This document shows positions 19,591 to 28,908 of a stretch of DNA of 64,000 nucleotides, piece by piece. A program made the position numbers and the translations under genes. The stretch covers positions 1 through 64,000 of the forward strand of contig CANMIP010000025.1 in NCBI GenBank assembly GCA_947497945.1, given 5' to 3'. Origin of the DNA: an uncultured Tropicimonas sp. GTDB lineage: Bacteria > Pseudomonadota > Alphaproteobacteria > Rhodobacterales > Rhodobacteraceae. Each line of letters starts with the position of its first letter. Position 1 is the first letter of the stretch. The notes beneath the pieces are model-generated. The model was not told where the DNA came from, searched no databases, and saw only the letters and a program-made list of their open reading frames with translations.

Positions 19591-20143
19591 AGGTCAAGCC
19601 CCGTGCGTGTTCTTGTCGTCCGCCCCTGCCAGGCGGCTTTCAGAGTGGATGGCGCGCACGGGCTGTTCCCCTGCCCTCTCGCGGCCATGCGAACCGTTTT
19701 TCAGAGCGCAGAAGAGACACACGCCCCTCGCCGGGCATGGAAGATCGGGCGCTTGGCCCTTTCGTGTCGGTGTGTCAGTCCCCTGCGACCCGCCGCCACT
19801 ATATGTTGTGGTCTTGTCGTTTCGCTCGCACAAATTGGCGTGCCCGCCCCTACAGGTCAACGGGAAAAATTTAAACGAATTGCAAATCTTTTACTTGACC
19901 GCCGGGTTGGACTCAGACGCGGCTGATTCAACATGTTAATGCCGTTTTCGCCCCACAATTGGTGCTGCACTGCGGAAAGCCCTGCAAAATATAGGGTTAG
20001 GCTGTGGATATCACGCGATACCTTAGGTAACGAATGTTAATGCCCCGTGCGCCACCCACATGTTCGGCCGCATCCGGCGCTTTGCGTGAAGTTCTACTAG
20101 ATCTTGTGTCCTCATGGCTGTGTTGCGCAGGACGCAAAACAGC
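19591..20143. other. nrdJ upstream region
   Basis: No gene is supported between the nrdJ start and the terminator after betA. On the minus strand it holds the nrdJ regulatory region: two NrdR-type boxes, a TTGACC hexamer at 19855-19860, and about 205 nt of leader. The stretch from about 19860 to 20040 is markedly AT-rich. An 11-mer, ATGTTAATGCC, is repeated at 19933-19943 and 20034-20044. I looked for a cobalamin riboswitch B12 box in the leader and did not find one. Confidence 0.55.
19796..19843 (-). promoter_or_regulatory. Tandem NrdR boxes upstream of nrdJ
   Basis: Two palindromic 16-mers, CCACTATATGTTGTGG (19796-19811) and GCACAAATTGGCGTGC (19828-19843), start exactly 32 bp apart, three helical turns. 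That spacing and the ACAC..GTGT-like arms are typical of the paired sites bound by NrdR, the ATP/dATP-sensing repressor of ribonucleotide reductase genes. A TTGACC hexamer lies 11 bp upstream of the distal box on the minus strand, so bound repressor would cover the promoter. Confidence 0.7.
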
Positions 20144-20173
20144 GAACGCCCCGCCTTGACGGGCGGGGCGTTC
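20144..20173 (-). terminator. Terminator after betA
   Basis: GAACGCCCCGCC (20144-20155) pairs perfectly with GGCGGGGCGTTC (20162-20173), a 12-bp stem with a 6-nt loop, 24 nt after the betA stop codon. An AAAA run just upstream on the plus strand gives a T tract on the minus strand. Confidence 0.8.
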
Positions 20174-20197
20174 TGTCGGGGGCCGGCTCGGGCCCGC

Positions 20198-21856
20198 TCA
20201 ACGCTGCGCGGATTGCCAGCCCGGATGGCGCCAGGGCTCAATATTTTCAGGCGCAAGCGGGGTGCGGCCAAGGATATGGTCGGCCGCTTTCTCGCCGACC
20301 ATGATCGATGGCGCGTTGAGATTGCCATTGGGGATTCGCGGGAAGATCGAGCTGTCGGCCAGTCGCAGTCCCTCCACCCCGATGACCCGGCACTCCGAAT
20401 CAACCACCGATCTCGGGTCGTCGACCCGGCCCATCCGGCAGGTGCCGCAGGGATGATAGGCGCTCTCGGCGTGGTCGCGGATAAAGCCGTCGATCTCGTC
20501 GTCACTCTGCAGGTCGGAGCCGGGTTGGATCTCATGCTTGACGAAAGGCTTGAAGGCGTCCTGCGCGAAGATCTCGCGCGTAAGCCGGATGCAAGTGCGA
20601 AACTCTTCCCAATCCTGCTCTTGCGACATGTAGTTGAAGAAGATCCGCGGCGCCTCCTTCGGATCGCCCGAGCGCAGCGTGACCTCGCCGCGCGAAGGCG
20701 AGCGCATCGGGCCGACATGGGCCTGGAAGCCATGCCCCTCCGCGGCCGCCTTGCCGTCATAACGCACGGCAATCGGCAGGAAATGATACTGGATGTCGGG
20801 GTAATCGATGCCAGCGCGGGAGCGGATGAAGGCAGCGCTTTCGAACTGGTTGGACGCGCCAAGCCCCTTGCCGGTGAAGAGCCATTGCGCCCCGATCAGC
20901 GCCTTGCTCACGAGATTCCAGTGCTTGTAGAGCGTGATCGGCTGCAGCGAGGCCATCTGCAGATAGACCTCGAGATGGTCCTGCAGGTTCTGGCCGACCC
21001 CGGGCCGATCCGCCACGACCTCGATGCCATGCTCCGCCAGATGCGCAGCCGGACCAATGCCCGAATGCATCAGCAGTTTGGGCGAGTTGATGGAGCTGGC
21101 AGCGATGATGACCTCGCGATCGGCCCGGATCACCTCGATCTTGCCGCCGCGCTCGACCTCGACGCCAACCGCACGCCCCTCCTCGATGACTACCTTGCGC
21201 GCCAGTGCCCGGACCAACTTGCAATTGCCACCCTTCAAAGCCGGCCTGAGATAGGCGTTGGAGGTCGACCAGCGCCGACCCTTCCAAACATTTTGCTCCA
21301 TGGCGCCGAAGCCTTCCTGCTTCTCGCCATTATAATCGTCGGTGAGCTCGTACCCGGCTTGGCGTCCCGCCTCGACAAAGGCGGCATGGAGCGGGTTGTC
21401 GCGCGGACCGCGGATCACATGGAGCGGGCCATCGCTGCCGCGCCAGGCCGGGTCGCCGCCATGCCCGCCATCATGCCAGTGCTCCATGCGCTTGAAATAG
21501 GGCAGCACGTCGCTGAAGCCCCAGCCCTCGGCGCCCTCTTCCGCCCAATGGTCGAAATCGCCGGCATGGCCGCGCACATAGACCATGCCATTGACCGAGG
21601 AGGAGCCGCCGACGACCTTGCCGCGAGGTGTGGCCAGCCGCCGCCCGCCAAGGCCCGGCTCGGGTTCGGTCTGGAAGCCCCAGTCATAGAGCCCCATATT
21701 CATCGGGTAGCTCAGCGCGGCCGGCATCTGGATGAAAGGTCCCCAATCGGGGATGCCATGCTCGATGACCAGCACCTTCCGACCCGCTTCCGCGAGCCGA
21801 TAGGCGATGGCACAACCGGCGCTGCCTGCGCCGACAACGATATACTCTGCCTGCAT
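20198..21856 (-). CDS. betA: Choline dehydrogenase
   Basis: 552 residues, GMC flavoprotein family. It oxidises choline to betaine aldehyde, usually membrane-associated, passing electrons to the respiratory chain. The FAD-binding N-terminus ([19 protein letters not shown]), the GMC signature region [20 protein letters not shown], the catalytic histidine (about residue 468, [11 protein letters not shown]) and the ending [16 protein letters not shown] are all seen. Its ATG shares one base with the betB stop codon (TGATG), so translation is coupled. Last gene of the betI-betC-betB-betA operon. Confidence 0.96.
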   Translation of the reverse strand: MQAEYIVVGAGSAGCAIAYRLAEAGRKVLVIEHGIPDWGPFIQMPAALSYPMNMGLYDWGFQTEPEPGLGGRRLATPRGKVVGGSSSVNGMVYVRGHAGDFDHWAEEGAEGWGFSDVLPYFKRMEHWHDGGHGGDPAWRGSDGPLHVIRGPRDNPLHAAFVEAGRQAGYELTDDYNGEKQEGFGAMEQNVWKGRRWSTSNAYLRPALKGGNCKLVRALARKVVIEEGRAVGVEVERGGKIEVIRADREVIIAASSINSPKLLMHSGIGPAAHLAEHGIEVVADRPGVGQNLQDHLEVYLQMASLQPITLYKHWNLVSKALIGAQWLFTGKGLGASNQFESAAFIRSRAGIDYPDIQYHFLPIAVRYDGKAAAEGHGFQAHVGPMRSPSRGEVTLRSGDPKEAPRIFFNYMSQEQDWEEFRTCIRLTREIFAQDAFKPFVKHEIQPGSDLQSDDEIDGFIRDHAESAYHPCGTCRMGRVDDPRSVVDSECRVIGVEGLRLADSSIFPRIPNGNLNAPSIMVGEKAADHILGRTPLAPENIEPWRHPGWQSAQR

Positions 21857-23316
21857 CAGAAGGGCGCCTCGACGTCGTTCATCGCCACGTAGACCGCTTT
21901 CACTTCGGAATAGCTGTTGATGGCTTCCTTGGAATTCTCCCGCCCGACGCCGGAGCCTTTCATGCCGCCAAAGGGGGCTTCGACCGGGGCAAGATTATAG
22001 GTGTTGATATAACAGGTGCCGGCATCGACGGCGGCAATGACGCGGTGGGCGCGGGTGAGGTCCTGGGTGAAGACACCTCCCGAAAGGCCGAACTCCGTGT
22101 CATTGGCGCGGGCGATGACCTCGTCCTCCTCCTCGAAGTCGAGCACGGCCATGACCGGGCCGAAGATCTCCTCGCGGGCGATGGTCATGTCATCGGTCAC
22201 GTCGGCGAAGATGGTCGGCTGGATATAGTTGCCCGGCCCCTCGATCACCGCGCCACCATAGGCGAGGGTCGCGCCCTCTTCCTTGCCCTTCTCGATATAG
22301 CCCAGCACGATCTCGCGCTGCGCCGCCGAGACCATCGGGCCAAAGCTGGTCGCCTCATCCATCGGGTCGCCGATCACCGCGCCGTCGAGCCGTTCGGCCA
22401 TGCGCTTGAGGAAGGCCGCCTTGATAGCCTTATGGACGAAAACGCGGGTGCCGTTGGAACAGACCTGGCCCGTGGAATAGAAATTGCCGAGGATGGCGCC
22501 GGAGACGGCGTTTTCGAGATCGGCATCGTCGAAGATTATCAGCGGCGACTTGCCGCCAAGCTCCATCGTGACATGTTTCATCTGCGCGGCGGCGGCAGAA
22601 TAGACCTTCTTGCCGGTAGGCACGGAGCCGGTCAGCGAGACCTTGGCAACGCGCGGATCGGTCGTCAGCGCCGCGCCGACATCGCCCAGCCCCTGCACCA
22701 CATTATAGACCCCCGGAGGCGCGCCGGCCTCGGTCAGGATCTCGGCGACCTTGAGGGCGCAGAGCGGCGTGGTTTCCGAAGGCTTGAAGACCATCGTGTT
22801 GCCGCAGGCGAGTGCGGGAGCGCCCTTCCAGCAGGAGATCTGCGTGGGGTAGTTCCAGGCGCCGAGCCCGACGCAGACGCCGAGCGGTTTGCGCATTGTG
22901 TAGACGAAATCGCCGCCCGGCTGCGGGATGTATTCGCCGGTCAGCGCGCCCGCGAGACCGCCGAAATACTCCAGCGCATCGGCGGCAGAGGTGGCGTCGA
23001 CATAAAGTGTTTCCTGCAACGGCTTGCCGGTGTCATAGGTCTCCAGCTCGGACAGCTCGCGATTGCGCGCGCGCATGATATCGGCGGCGCGGCGCAGGAC
23101 GCGGCCGCGTTCCGTGCCGGTCAGCGCGGCCCAGGCGGCCTGCGCATCGCGCGCCGCATTCAGGGCGCGGTCGATGATTTCGGGCGTTGCCGAATGGACC
23201 TGGGCGATCTTCTCGCCGGTTGCGGCATAGATCACGTCGATCGGCGTGCCGGCCGTGTCTTCGACATATTCGCCATTGATATAATGGCTTGCCGTTGGTT
23301 TGGGGTCGATGGGCAT
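21856..23316 (-). CDS. betB: Betaine aldehyde dehydrogenase
   Basis: 486 residues, aldehyde dehydrogenase family, converting betaine aldehyde to glycine betaine with NAD(P)+. The general base Glu252 ([10 protein letters not shown]) and nucleophile Cys286 ([11 protein letters not shown]) are present, as is the cofactor loop [11 protein letters not shown]. The start at 23316 is 24 bp after betC. It forms the osmoprotectant-synthesis pair with betA. Confidence 0.96.
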   Translation of the reverse strand: MPIDPKPTASHYINGEYVEDTAGTPIDVIYAATGEKIAQVHSATPEIIDRALNAARDAQAAWAALTGTERGRVLRRAADIMRARNRELSELETYDTGKPLQETLYVDATSAADALEYFGGLAGALTGEYIPQPGGDFVYTMRKPLGVCVGLGAWNYPTQISCWKGAPALACGNTMVFKPSETTPLCALKVAEILTEAGAPPGVYNVVQGLGDVGAALTTDPRVAKVSLTGSVPTGKKVYSAAAAQMKHVTMELGGKSPLIIFDDADLENAVSGAILGNFYSTGQVCSNGTRVFVHKAIKAAFLKRMAERLDGAVIGDPMDEATSFGPMVSAAQREIVLGYIEKGKEEGATLAYGGAVIEGPGNYIQPTIFADVTDDMTIAREEIFGPVMAVLDFEEEDEVIARANDTEFGLSGGVFTQDLTRAHRVIAAVDAGTCYINTYNLAPVEAPFGGMKGSGVGRENSKEAINSYSEVKAVYVAMNDVEAPF

Positions 23317-23340
23317 CAGGGGGCTCCGTTTAAAGCAGGC

Positions 23341-24849
23341 TCACTCGCCGCGCGGGAAACGCGCGGTTTCCTCGACGGTGTTGAGGTCCATGTGATTGCG
23401 CATGAAGCGTTCGGACGCTTTCTGCAAAGGCTGGTAATCCCAGGGGCAATAGGCCCCGTTTCGCAGGGCGTCGTAGACGACCCAGCGGCGGGCCTGGCTC
23501 TGGCGTACCTCGGCGTCGAAACGGTCGAGATCCCAGCGGGCATCGGCCTCCGCCCGCAAGGCGGAGAGTGGGCCGGCATAGGCGGGGTCGGTGACGAGAT
23601 TGGTCAGCTCGTGGGGATCGGTGTCGAGATCGAAGAGCTGTTCGGGGTCGAGCGCGCAGCGGTTGTATTTGAGGCTTCCGCGCCGCAACGAGACAAGCGG
23701 CGCGTAGGACGCCTCGGCGGCATATTCCATCGCGACCGGAGCCTCGCGCTCCGCCCCCTGCCCCAGCTTCACGAGACTTTCGCCATCGCTCCAGGGCTGA
23801 ACCTCGTTCATGTCGATCCCGGCCAGTTCGCAGAGCGTGGGACAGATATCGATGGTCGAGACCGGCGCTTCGATGCGGCCGGGCTCCATGTCGGGCGAGG
23901 AAATCATCAGCGGCACCCGCGAGGAGCCCTCGAAGAAGGACATCTTGAACCAGAGCCCGCGCTCGCCAAGCATGTCGCCATGGTCGGAGAGGAAGAGAAT
24001 TGTCGCCTCTTGCCGGGTGTTTTCCAGCGTGTCCAGGATCTCGCCGATCTTGTCGTCGAGATAGGAGATATTTGCGAAATAGGCGCGTCGGGAGCGGCGG
24101 ATGTCCTCGTCGGTGATCTCGTAGTTGCGCCAGTCATTGGCGTCGAGGATGCGCTGCGAATGCGGGTCCTGCGCATCGTAGTCGAGCGTCGGGATCTCGG
24201 GCATCAGGTGCGCGCAATCTTCGTAGAGATCCCAGTATTTGCGCCGCGCGACGTAAGGATCATGCGGATGGGTGAAGCTGACGGTCAGGCACCAGGGACG
24301 GTCGTCCTTGGCGCGCGCAAGATCGCGGATCTTGCGGGTGGCGTGATAGGCGACCTCGTCGTCATATTCCATCTGGTTGGACGTCTCGGCGACCCCTGCC
24401 CCCGTGACCGAGCCCATATTGTGATACCACCAGTCGATCCGTTCGCCGGGCTTGCGGTAATCCGGGGTCCAGCCGAAATCGGCGGGGTAGATATCGGTGG
24501 TCAGGCGCTCCTCGAAACCGTGGAGCTGGTCCGGGCCGGCGAAATGCATCTTGCCCGAGAGGCAGGTCTGGTAGCCGGCGCGGCGCAGGTGATGGGCATA
24601 GGTCGGGATGTCGGCGGCAAGCTCGGCGGCATTGTCATAGACACCGGTGCGCGAGGGCATCGCGCCGGTCATGTAACTCGCCCGGGACGGTGCGCAGAGC
24701 GGCGAGGCGGCGTAGCTCGTGGCAAAGCGCGTCGAGCGCGCGACGAGGCGCTTGAGATTGGGGGCGTGCAGCCAGTCCGCCGGACCATCGGGGAAAAGCG
24801 TCCCGTTGAGCTGGTCCACCATGAGGATCAGGATATTGGGTGCGCTCAT
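23341..24849 (-). CDS. betC: Choline-sulfatase
   Basis: 502 residues, sulfatase family. It releases choline from choline-O-sulfate and so feeds betA/betB. The sulfatase motif is CAPSRASYMTG with Cys52, the residue matured to formylglycine. Metal-binding sequence NILILMVDQLNG is at the N-terminus and FLSDHGDMLGERGLW further on. It has no signal peptide, fitting the cytosolic enzyme known from rhizobia. It overlaps betI by 4 nt. Its presence means the organism can use choline-O-sulfate as a source of carbon, sulfur and osmoprotectant. Confidence 0.95.
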   Translation of the reverse strand: MSAPNILILMVDQLNGTLFPDGPADWLHAPNLKRLVARSTRFATSYAASPLCAPSRASYMTGAMPSRTGVYDNAAELAADIPTYAHHLRRAGYQTCLSGKMHFAGPDQLHGFEERLTTDIYPADFGWTPDYRKPGERIDWWYHNMGSVTGAGVAETSNQMEYDDEVAYHATRKIRDLARAKDDRPWCLTVSFTHPHDPYVARRKYWDLYEDCAHLMPEIPTLDYDAQDPHSQRILDANDWRNYEITDEDIRRSRRAYFANISYLDDKIGEILDTLENTRQEATILFLSDHGDMLGERGLWFKMSFFEGSSRVPLMISSPDMEPGRIEAPVSTIDICPTLCELAGIDMNEVQPWSDGESLVKLGQGAEREAPVAMEYAAEASYAPLVSLRRGSLKYNRCALDPEQLFDLDTDPHELTNLVTDPAYAGPLSALRAEADARWDLDRFDAEVRQSQARRWVVYDALRNGAYCPWDYQPLQKASERFMRNHMDLNTVEETARFPRGE

Positions 24850-25433
24850 GCGGCGTCTCCGATCAGAAGGTCCAGATAGCCGAGGACCTGGGCGCAGGCG
24901 GCCCCGGGATTCGGCGGCGCTTCGTGCAGGGCTTCATGCAGGTAGATCCCGTCGATCATCGCCGCGACGCCTTCGGCGCCGGCTTCGGCCTTGGGTTTCT
25001 CGCCAAGCAGCGGGGTCAGTTCATGCAGGAGATTCGACCGCAACCGGTGCCTATAGACACGCAAGAGCCGCATCGCCTCTTCGGAGCGCTGCGCGAGAAC
25101 GTAGAAATTGAGCCATGTGGCGATCGTGTCGCGGCAGAAGTTCATCTCGGAGAACCCCGCGCCGACAATGGCTTCCAGCCGCTCTCGGTTTCCATTGGCG
25201 GCGGCCAGCCCGGCCCGCACCTCCGCGCCATAGGCGCTCAGGGTATGGCGCATCGCGGCCAGAAGAAGCGTTTCCTTGTCGCCGAAATAATGATGCGCCA
25301 GCGCCGCCGAGACCCCTGCCCGCCTTGCGATCTGGCTCACAGTGACGTCAAGCGAGCCAAGCCGGCCGATCTCGGCAATTGTTGCCTTGACCAGAGCTGC
25401 CCGCCGAATAGGCTCCATGCCCAATCTTGGCAT
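24846..25433 (-). CDS. betI: TetR-family transcriptional repressor BetI
   Basis: 195 residues from the ATG at 25433 (MPRLGMEPIRRAALVKATI), matching the usual BetI start and length. The frame is open upstream, but that would cross the operator. The N-terminal helix-turn-helix is IGRLGSLDVTVSQIARRAG followed by VSAALAHHYFGDKETLL. BetI represses bet genes and is released by choline. It is the first gene of the minus-strand bet operon and divergent from choX, with a shared palindromic operator between them. Confidence 0.94.
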   Translation of the reverse strand: MPRLGMEPIRRAALVKATIAEIGRLGSLDVTVSQIARRAGVSAALAHHYFGDKETLLLAAMRHTLSAYGAEVRAGLAAANGNRERLEAIVGAGFSEMNFCRDTIATWLNFYVLAQRSEEAMRLLRVYRHRLRSNLLHELTPLLGEKPKAEAGAEGVAAMIDGIYLHEALHEAPPNPGAACAQVLGYLDLLIGDAA

Positions 25434-25485
25434 AACTTGCGGCGTCCTTCGAAGTTTCAGGTTGCCAAGAGAGAGTAGGTTGTTC

Positions 25486-25505
25486 TTAATTGACTCGTCA
25501 ATCAA
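25486..25505. promoter_or_regulatory. Probable BetI operator between betI and choX
   Basis: TTAATTGACTCGTCAATCAA is an inverted repeat with 9-bp arms around TC, one mismatch. It lies 53 bp before betI and 33 bp before choX, placed to control both divergent promoters. BetI sites in other bacteria are similar AT-rich TTGA..TCAA palindromes. Assignment rests on position and symmetry. Confidence 0.7.
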
Positions 25506-25537
25506 CAAAAAACCGAACCAACAGGGAAACACTTGAG

Positions 25538-26461
25538 ATGAAGCGTTTTGCATTGACCGCTGCCCTTATGCTGGGAACGTCCGGAGCTGCCATGGCTGCT
25601 TGCGACGAGGTCACCTTCTCCGATGTCGGCTGGACCGACATCACCGCCACCACCGCTGCGACCACCTTCGTGCTGGAAGCGCTCGGCTATGAAACCGATA
25701 TCAAGGTGCTCTCCGTGCCGGTGACCTATACCTCGATGGCGGAGGGCGATATCGACGTGTTCCTCGGCAACTGGATGCCCACGATGGAGGCCGATATTGC
25801 CCCCTATCGCGATGCCGGAACCGTGGAAACGGTGCGCGAGAACCTTTCCGGCGCGAAATACACCCTGGCGGTGAACAAGGTGGCGATGGATCTCGGGATT
25901 GCCGATTTCGCCGATATCGCGAAGTTCGCGGATGAGCTGGATGGCGAGATCTACGGCATCGAGCCGGGCAATGACGGCAACCGGCTGATCCAGTCGATGA
26001 TCGACGGGGATGCGTTCGGTCTCAAGGACTTCAAGGTCAAGGAGAGCTCCGAGCAGGGCATGCTGGCGCAGGTGGCCCGAGCGACCAAGAAAGATGACCC
26101 GATCGTCTTTCTCGGCTGGGAGCCGCATCCGATGAATGCCAATTTCGACATGGGCTACCTGACCGGTGGCGACGATTTCTTCGGGCCCAATCTCGGCGGT
26201 GCCTCGGTCTATACCAACACGCGGGCCGGCTATGTGGGCGAATGTCCGAATGTGGGCAAGCTGCTGGGCAATCTCGTCTTCTCGCTGGAGATGGAGAACA
26301 AGATCATGGGCGCCATTCTTGACGATGGCGCGGATCCGGTGAAGGCCGCCTCGGCCTGGCTGGGTGCCAATCCCGACGCCTGGATGGGCTGGCTGGACGG
26401 TGTGACTGCCAAGGATGGCGGCGATGCAGCCGCGGCCGTGAAGGCTGCCCTGGAGATGTGA
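25538..26461 (+). CDS. choX: Choline ABC transporter substrate-binding protein
   Basis: 307 residues from the ATG at 25538. The signal peptide is MKRFALTAALMLGTSGAAMA with cleavage before ACDEV. The mature part is an OpuAC-type quaternary-amine-binding protein, with features such as VFLGNWMPTMEAD and FLGWEPHPMNANFDMGYLTG that supply the aromatic cage for the trimethylammonium group. Together with choW and choV it forms a periplasmic choline uptake system in the inner membrane. The preferred ATG excludes a short upstream in-frame extension that would cover the BetI operator. Confidence 0.94.
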   Translation: MKRFALTAALMLGTSGAAMAACDEVTFSDVGWTDITATTAATTFVLEALGYETDIKVLSVPVTYTSMAEGDIDVFLGNWMPTMEADIAPYRDAGTVETVRENLSGAKYTLAVNKVAMDLGIADFADIAKFADELDGEIYGIEPGNDGNRLIQSMIDGDAFGLKDFKVKESSEQGMLAQVARATKKDDPIVFLGWEPHPMNANFDMGYLTGGDDFFGPNLGGASVYTNTRAGYVGECPNVGKLLGNLVFSLEMENKIMGAILDDGADPVKAASAWLGANPDAWMGWLDGVTAKDGGDAAAAVKAALEM

Positions 26462-26496
26462 GACTCCGGCCCGTGACGTGACGCGTCTTGAGGGCG

Positions 26497-26542
26497 CCGG
26501 GGGCGCTGCCCCCGGACCCCCGGGACATTTGTGGAAAAAGGA
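26497..26542 (+). repeat. Short dispersed repeat, copy B, between choX and choW
   Basis: Starts 36 nt after the choX stop. It contains GGGGGCGCTGCCCCC as a hairpin, then ACCCCCGGGACATTTGTGG and GGAAAAAGGAA, the same blocks as copy A behind the porin gene. Within an operon, such a hairpin after the binding-protein gene could raise ChoX relative to ChoW and ChoV by protecting the upstream mRNA or partly stopping transcription. Confidence 0.65.
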
Positions 26543-26583
26543 ACTGTGCGGGGCGTCTTCGAGGCGCCTCGTCTGGAGGCCCG

Positions 26584-27420
26584 ATGGAGTGGTTGACGGA
26601 GAACAAGATCCCGGTGGGATCGGCGGCGGAGGCCGTGTTCGACTGGTTGCAGGATCATGGCGAGTGGTTTTTTGACGGGCTTTCGGAGCTGCTGGAGGGG
26701 CTGATCGACGGAATCCTGCTTGTCTTGCAAACGCCGCATCCCTTGCTCGTCGTGCTGGCCTTTGTCGCGCTGAGCTGGTTGCTGCAGCGAAGCTGGAAGG
26801 TCTGTGCCTTTGTCGGGCTCGGTTTTCTTTTCATCATCAACCAGGGCTATTGGGAGGAAACGACCGAGAGCCTGACGCTTGTCTTGTCGGCTTGTGTTGT
26901 CTGCATGGCGATCGGGGTTCCGATCGGGATTGCCGCGGCGCATCGACCGCGGCTTTATGCCGGGATGCGGCCGGTGCTGGACCTGATGCAGACGCTGCCG
27001 ACCTTCGTTTATCTCATTCCGGCGATCGTGTTTTTTGGCATCGGGATGGTTCCCGGGCTGATTGCGACTGTAGTTTTCGTGGTCCCTGCCCCGATCCGGC
27101 TGACTTATCTCGGCGTCTCGACCACGCCCAAGGACTTGCTGGAGGCAGCGCGGGCCTTCGGGGCGACGCCCTTTCAGGTGCTGTCCAAGGTCGAGCTGCC
27201 TTTCGCCTTTCCGCAGATCATGGCGGGGTTGAACCAGACGATCATGTTGTCGCTGTCGATGGTTGTGATCGCAGCGCTTGTGGGCGCGGACGGGCTGGGC
27301 GTGCCTGTTGTGCGGGCGCTCAACCAGGTGAACACGGCGCTTGGCTTTGAATCGGGTTTCGTGATCGTCGTCGTGGCGATCATGCTGGACCGGATCCTGC
27401 ATGTGGGGACGAAGAAATGA
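26584..27420 (+). CDS. choW: Choline ABC transporter permease
   Basis: 278 residues from the ATG at 26584, which has GGAGG eight bases ahead; an upstream in-frame ATG at 26488 would translate the hairpin repeat and is unlikely. The sequence is mostly membrane helices with the permease EAA-type loop GVSTTPKDLLEAARAFGATP (about residues 179-198). It is the inner-membrane channel subunit of the ChoXWV importer and overlaps choV by 4 nt. Confidence 0.94.
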   Translation: MEWLTENKIPVGSAAEAVFDWLQDHGEWFFDGLSELLEGLIDGILLVLQTPHPLLVVLAFVALSWLLQRSWKVCAFVGLGFLFIINQGYWEETTESLTLVLSACVVCMAIGVPIGIAAAHRPRLYAGMRPVLDLMQTLPTFVYLIPAIVFFGIGMVPGLIATVVFVVPAPIRLTYLGVSTTPKDLLEAARAFGATPFQVLSKVELPFAFPQIMAGLNQTIMLSLSMVVIAALVGADGLGVPVVRALNQVNTALGFESGFVIVVVAIMLDRILHVGTKK

Positions 27421-28451
27421 GTGTGGCTGTTCGTTTCGACAAGGTTTCGATTGTCTTTGGCAACCAGCCGGAGCGGGCCCTGCCCTTGATGGATGCGGGC
27501 CAGAGCCGGGCCGAGATCCAGGAGGCAACGCGCCAGATTCTTGGCGTGCATGATTGCTCGCTGGAGGTGGAACGCGGCGAAATTCTCGTGTTGATGGGGC
27601 TTTCGGGCTCCGGCAAATCGACCCTGCTGCGCGCCGTCAACGGGCTGAACCCGGTTGTGCGCGGGGCGGTGCATGTCTCTGACGGCGAGGAGATGGTCGA
27701 CATTTCGCATGCGGACAAGGCGGTGCTGCGTCGGATGCGGCTGTCTCGCGTTGCGATGGTGTTCCAGCAGTTCGGGCTGCTGCCCTGGCGAACGGTGCGG
27801 GAGAATGTCGGGCTGGGGCTGGAGCTTGGCGGGATGGATCGCAAGGCGCGCGATGCCAAGGTCGAGGCCCAGCTGGAGCTGGTTTCGCTCTCCGACTGGG
27901 CGGATCGTAAGGTGAGCGAGCTCTCGGGCGGAATGCAGCAGCGGGTTGGTCTTGCGCGGGCTTTCGTTACGGACGCACCGATCCTGCTGATGGACGAGCC
28001 GTTCTCGGCGCTGGACCCGCTCATTCGGGCAAAGCTGCAGGACGAGTTGCTGGAACTGCAGGAACGGCTGCACCGGACGATCATCTTCGTGAGCCATGAC
28101 CTCGACGAGGCGTTCAAGATCGGCAACCGGATAGCTATCCTGGAAGGCGGGCGGATCGTGCAATGCGGCACCCCGCAGGAAATCTTTTCCGAGCCGGCCG
28201 ATGACTATGTGGCCGATTTCGTGGCGCATATGAACCCGCTGGGGGTGTTGCGGGCCTCGGATGTGATGGAACAGGTATCGGGTATCGCGCCGGAGCGGCT
28301 GATCGGGGCCGACGTTCCGGTAGAGGACGTGATGCGGATCCTGTTGGATGAGGGGATCGCCATCGGCGTGCAGCGCGGTGGCGCATTGGTCGGGCAGGTG
28401 ACGAAGGCGACAGTGATGCACCGGCTGCTCGATCCTCGGGCAGACCTTTAG
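27417..28451 (+). CDS. choV: Choline ABC transporter ATP-binding protein
   Basis: 344 residues. Walker A GLSGSGKST is at 61-69, followed by a Q-loop region FQQFGLLPWRT, signature LSGGMQQRVGLARAF, Walker B ILLMDEPFSALDPL and an H-loop FVSHDLDEAF. An ~80-residue C-terminal extension (VEDVMRILLDEGIAIGVQRG) looks like the CBS-related regulatory tail of glycine-betaine ATPases. It powers choline import with choX and choW. Confidence 0.95.
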   Translation: MSVAVRFDKVSIVFGNQPERALPLMDAGQSRAEIQEATRQILGVHDCSLEVERGEILVLMGLSGSGKSTLLRAVNGLNPVVRGAVHVSDGEEMVDISHADKAVLRRMRLSRVAMVFQQFGLLPWRTVRENVGLGLELGGMDRKARDAKVEAQLELVSLSDWADRKVSELSGGMQQRVGLARAFVTDAPILLMDEPFSALDPLIRAKLQDELLELQERLHRTIIFVSHDLDEAFKIGNRIAILEGGRIVQCGTPQEIFSEPADDYVADFVAHMNPLGVLRASDVMEQVSGIAPERLIGADVPVEDVMRILLDEGIAIGVQRGGALVGQVTKATVMHRLLDPRADL

Positions 28452-28497
28452 ACAAGGCGCCGTCCCCGGACCCGCCGAAGGCGGGCCACCCCCAACC

Positions 28498-28534
28498 GAA
28501 AACGAGGCGCGCGCCTTGCGCGCGGGCCGTTTTC
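28498..28534. terminator. Bidirectional terminator between choV and the MmcQ-like gene
   Basis: CGCGCGC (28508-28514) pairs with GCGCGCG (28518-28524) around CTT, flanked outside by GAAAACG and CGTTTTC, which can extend the stem and supply T tracts on both strands. It lies between two convergent genes. Confidence 0.6.
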
Positions 28535-28560
28535 CGGCGGGAGCGCCCCCCCGGCCGGGT

Positions 28561-28908
28561 CTAGCTGCGCGGAGGAAAACTGGCCTGGAGCTTCTTCGTC
28601 AGGCTGGCGCGGATCAGGTCATAGGACACCGTGATCCGGTGCTCTGTTTCGTCCGGCGCGGTCGTGCCGAATGGCATGAGCACCCAGGAACGGTGGAAAT
28701 AGGGCGCCTTTTCGAACGTCCCGGTCTCGCGAAGCATTTCCGCGGTATCGATATCGGCGCATTTGACGGAGACGCCCCGCCCTTCGGCGCCGATGGCGGC
28801 AAAGATCTTGCCGCCGATCTTCCAGATATCGTGGCCCGGTCCGAACGGGGCAGACAGCTCGGCGCCCGGTAGTGTCGCACAGAATTTGTTGATGGCTTCT
28901 CTGTTCAT
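28561..28908 (-). CDS. MmcQ/YjbR family protein
   Basis: 115 residues with the MmcQ/YjbR (CyaY-like fold) pattern: an N-terminal helix MNREAINKFCATLPGAEL, then GHDIWKIGGKIFAAIG, VSVKC and the YFHRSWVLMPFG region. The family is a small DNA-binding-like domain of uncertain function. It is a single gene, convergent with choV and divergent from cysS. Confidence 0.85.
   Translation of the reverse strand: MNREAINKFCATLPGAELSAPFGPGHDIWKIGGKIFAAIGAEGRGVSVKCADIDTAEMLRETGTFEKAPYFHRSWVLMPFGTTAPDETEHRITVSYDLIRASLTKKLQASFPPRS

Noticed and set aside
19591-19795. Cobalamin riboswitch in the nrdJ leader
   Set aside because: I looked for the B12 box on the minus strand; the closest stretch (AGCCGCCTGGCAGG) does not match, and class II reductases are not usually riboswitch-controlled.
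22045-24879. Plus-strand open frame of over 900 codons opposite betB and betC
   Set aside because: Antisense to two recognised enzymes; no domain or sensible composition.
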